The position numbers were made by a program, and so were the translations under genes. The notes below the pieces were generated by a model. That model searched no databases and had not been told where the DNA came from. It saw nothing but the letters and a program-made list of their open reading frames with translations. This document shows positions 61,868 to 64,000 of a DNA stretch of 64,000 nucleotides, one piece after another (the stretch's first letter is position 1; each line of letters begins with the position of its first letter). This stretch comes from Streptomyces sp. NBC_01571 (GTDB taxonomy: Bacteria; Actinomycetota; Actinomycetes; Streptomycetales; Streptomycetaceae), in contig NZ_JAPEPZ010000001.1 in NCBI RefSeq assembly GCF_026339875.1, forward strand, positions 2,976,001-3,040,000, given 5' to 3'.

Positions 61868-63292
61868 TTAACCGACCGAGCCTTCCATCTGCAGCTCGAT
61901 CAGCCGGTTGAGTTCGAGGGCGTACTCCATCGGCAGTTCCTTGGCGATCGGCTCGACGAAGCCGCGCACGATCATCGCCATCGCCTCGAACTCGGTCATG
62001 CCCCGGCTCATCAGGTAGAAGAGCTGGTCCTCGGAGACCTTGGAGACCGTCGCCTCGTGGCCCATGGACACGTCGTCCTCGCGGACGTCGACGTACGGGT
62101 ACGTGTCCGAGCGCGAGATCGTGTCGACGAGCAGCGCGTCGCACAGCACGTTGGACTTCGAGCCGTGAGCGCCCTCGCCGATCTCGACCAGACCGCGGTA
62201 CGAGGTACGGCCACCGCCGCGCGCCACCGACTTGGAGACGATGTTCGACGAGGTGTTCGGCGCCATGTGGACCATCTTGGAGCCGGCGTCCTGGTGCTGG
62301 CCCTCGCCCGCGAAGGCGATGGACAGCGTCTCGCCCTTGGCGTGCTCGCCCATCAGGTAGACGGCCGGGTACTTCATGGTGACCTTGGAGCCGATGTTGC
62401 CGTCGATCCACTCCATGGTCGCGCCCTCGTACGCCACGGCGCGCTTGGTGACCAGGTTGTAGACGTTGTTCGACCAGTTCTGGATGGTCGTGTAACGGCA
62501 GCGGGCGCCCTTCTTCACGATGATCTCGACGACCGCGGAGTGCAGGGAGTCCGACTTGTAGATCGGCGCCGTGCAGCCCTCGACGTAGTGGACGTAGGCG
62601 TCCTCGTCGACGATGATCAGCGTCCGCTCGAACTGGCCCATGTTCTCCGTGTTGATACGGAAGTAGGCCTGGAGCGGGATCTCGACGTGCACGCCCTTCG
62701 GCACGTAGATGAAGGAGCCGCCGGACCACACCGCGGTGTTCAGCGACGCGAACTTGTTGTCGCCGACCGGGATGACCGTGCCGAAGTACTCCTTGAAGAG
62801 CTCCGGGTGCTCCTTGAGGGCGGTGTCGGTGTCCAGGAAGATGACGCCCTGCTCCTCCAGGTCCTCACGGATCTGGTGGTAGACGACCTCGGACTCGTAC
62901 TGGGCCGCGACGCCCGCGACGAGGCGCTGCTTCTCCGCCTCCGGGATGCCGAGCTTGTCGTACGTGTTCTTGATGTCCTCGGGCAGGTCCTCCCAGGACT
63001 CCGCCTGCTTCTCCGTGGAGCGCACGAAGTACTTGATGTTGTCGAAGTCGATGCCCGACAGGTCCGAGCCCCAGTTGGGCATGGGCTTCTTCTCGAAGAG
63101 GCGCAGACCCTTGAGGCGGAGCTTGGTCATCCACTCCGGCTCGTTCTTCTTCGCGGAGATGTCGCGGACGACGTCCTCGTTGATGCCGCGCTTGGCAGAG
63201 GCACCGGCCACGTCGGAGTCGGCCCAACCGTATTCGTACGTACCCAGACCCTCGAGCTCGGGGTGGGCAGTCTCCTCGATGGGGAGCGTCAT
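61868..63292 (-). CDS. sufB: Fe-S assembly protein SufB
   Basis: A 474-residue scaffold protein. Recognisable SufB segments are [60 protein letters not shown], then [20 protein letters not shown]. The conserved Cys in EGCTAP is in the cluster-building region. It assembles and hands over the Fe-S cluster. The ATG overlaps the sufR stop (ATGA), showing that regulator and scaffold are coupled. Confidence 0.95.
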   Translation of the reverse strand: MTLPIEETAHPELEGLGTYEYGWADSDVAGASAKRGINEDVVRDISAKKNEPEWMTKLRLKGLRLFEKKPMPNWGSDLSGIDFDNIKYFVRSTEKQAESWEDLPEDIKNTYDKLGIPEAEKQRLVAGVAAQYESEVVYHQIREDLEEQGVIFLDTDTALKEHPELFKEYFGTVIPVGDNKFASLNTAVWSGGSFIYVPKGVHVEIPLQAYFRINTENMGQFERTLIIVDEDAYVHYVEGCTAPIYKSDSLHSAVVEIIVKKGARCRYTTIQNWSNNVYNLVTKRAVAYEGATMEWIDGNIGSKVTMKYPAVYLMGEHAKGETLSIAFAGEGQHQDAGSKMVHMAPNTSSNIVSKSVARGGGRTSYRGLVEIGEGAHGSKSNVLCDALLVDTISRSDTYPYVDVREDDVSMGHEATVSKVSEDQLFYLMSRGMTEFEAMAMIVRGFVEPIAKELPMEYALELNRLIELQMEGSVG

Positions 63293-64000
63293 GCGGGGTT
63301 CCTCCCGGCGGTGCTTGCAGATGCGTTGGGATCACGCTGATCGGACTTGGAAATCTTGGGGATGAACGTCGTGCACACACCGTCGCCGTGGGCGATGGTG
63401 GCCAGTCGCTGGACATGTGTGCCGAGCAGCTGGGAGAAGAACTCCGTCTCCGCCTCGCACAGCTGCGGGAACTGCTCGGCGACATGCGCGACCGGGCAGT
63501 GGTGCTGGCAGAGCTGCTCGCCGACCGGTGCGCTACGCGCCGTAGCAGCGTACCCGTCCGCACTCAGGGCCTTGGCCAACGCTTCGGTGCGTCCTTCGGG
63601 GGCCGCGGACTCGATGACCTCGCGGTACGCGTCCGTCTGGGCGGCGATCCTGGCGCGGGCGAAGGCGACGATCGCCTCGTCCCCGCCCTCACGCTCCGCG
63701 ATCCAGCGCAGAGCGTCCGTGGCGAGCGTGTCGTAGGACTGGTCGAAGGCGTCCCGGCCGCAGTCGGTCAGGGCGAACACCTTGGCGGGACGGCCGCGCG
63801 TCCGCGCGCCGTAGACCCGCTGCTCACGTGCTTCCACGACGTCGTCGGCGACGAGCGCGTCGAGGTGGCGGCGCACGGCGGCCTGGGTCAGTCCCAGCCG
63901 TCCCGCGAGGTCGGCCACCGTCGACGGGCCGTGGTCCAGGATGGACCGCGCGACCCGGTTGCGGGTGGACCGCTCACCGGTCGCGAGTTCCTCCTGCGGG
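63289..64000 (-). CDS. sufR: Fe-S-dependent repressor SufR, 5' end cut by window edge
   Basis: The frame is open to the right edge, so the start is outside. The visible part (about 236 residues) begins in the winged-helix domain ([20 protein letters not shown], then [12 protein letters not shown]). It ends with the Cys-rich sensor region [18 protein letters not shown], which in SufR proteins binds a [4Fe-4S] cluster. In actinobacteria apo-SufR releases the suf promoter when clusters are scarce, so it regulates this operon. An internal GTG at 63918 is not the true start because the helix-turn-helix continues upstream. Confidence 0.93.
   Translation of the reverse strand, partial: PQEELATGERSTRNRVARSILDHGPSTVADLAGRLGLTQAAVRRHLDALVADDVVEAREQRVYGARTRGRPAKVFALTDCGRDAFDQSYDTLATDALRWIAEREGGDEAIVAFARARIAAQTDAYREVIESAAPEGRTEALAKALSADGYAATARSAPVGEQLCQHHCPVAHVAEQFPQLCEAETEFFSQLLGTHVQRLATIAHGDGVCTTFIPKISKSDQRDPNASASTAGRNPA

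Overview
The window is actinobacterial and almost certainly Streptomyces. GC is very high with GC-biased third codon positions, GTG starts are common, genes are stacked with 1-4 base stop/start overlaps, and the gene families (SigE-family sigma factor, tandem TerD, CUT1 sugar transporters without their own ATPase, actinobacterial suf operon) are typical of that genus. No integrase, insertion sequence or CRISPR array was seen.

Layout. 1-6 kb: tail of an IclR regulator, a GNAT acetyltransferase, a class B penicillin-binding protein, an NCS2 purine-type permease and a secreted HAD acid phosphatase. 5.6-10.7 kb: a polymorphic-toxin locus with a small WXG100-like protein, a large RHS-repeat protein (broken by one frameshift in this sequence) carrying a C-terminal toxin-like domain, and an overlapping candidate immunity gene. 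10.7-29.4 kb: a plant-polysaccharide region. It holds secreted pectin methylesterase and pectate lyase, a CUT1 sugar transporter, a GH43 glycosidase, PmoA and Gfo/Idh proteins, an IlvD-type sugar-acid dehydratase with a DHDPS-family partner under a GntR regulator, and further on 5-dehydro-4-deoxyglucarate dehydratase facing uronate dehydrogenase. Together these suggest pectin or arabinan breakdown, uptake, and oxidative non-phosphorylated catabolism towards alpha-ketoglutarate semialdehyde. 29.7-34.8 kb: DeoR regulator, polyol-type ABC transporter and a zinc dehydrogenase. 35-38.7 kb: double TerD protein, a structured inverted repeat, and a TetR/MFS efflux pair.

38.7-43.5 kb: ACC deaminase, then a bacterial Ro60 (TROVE/VWA) protein. 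Just upstream of the Ro gene, on the same strand, are three related Y-RNA-like elements. Two contain a circularly permuted tRNA-like module (T arm, capped acceptor-like hairpin, D arm). This Ro/Y-RNA locus is the most interesting signal in the window. It is followed by a PhoX-type phosphatase with a PHO box. 43.6-54.8 kb: proteins of unknown function, a secreted endonuclease/exonuclease/phosphatase-fold enzyme, SRPBCC and ArsR proteins, a 37-bp tandem repeat, a Cys-rich pair, DapA, a SigE-family sigma factor with a membrane partner, and a frameshifted membrane protein. 55-64 kb: DapD, a TetR/SMR efflux pair with an operator on the start codon, and a suf iron-sulfur assembly operon (sufR-sufB-sufD-Rieske-sufC-sufS-sufU-sufT) that runs off the right edge.

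Three genes (RHS, the TIGR03086-type protein, the 54-kb membrane protein) read across frameshifts. They may be pseudogenes or sequence errors.
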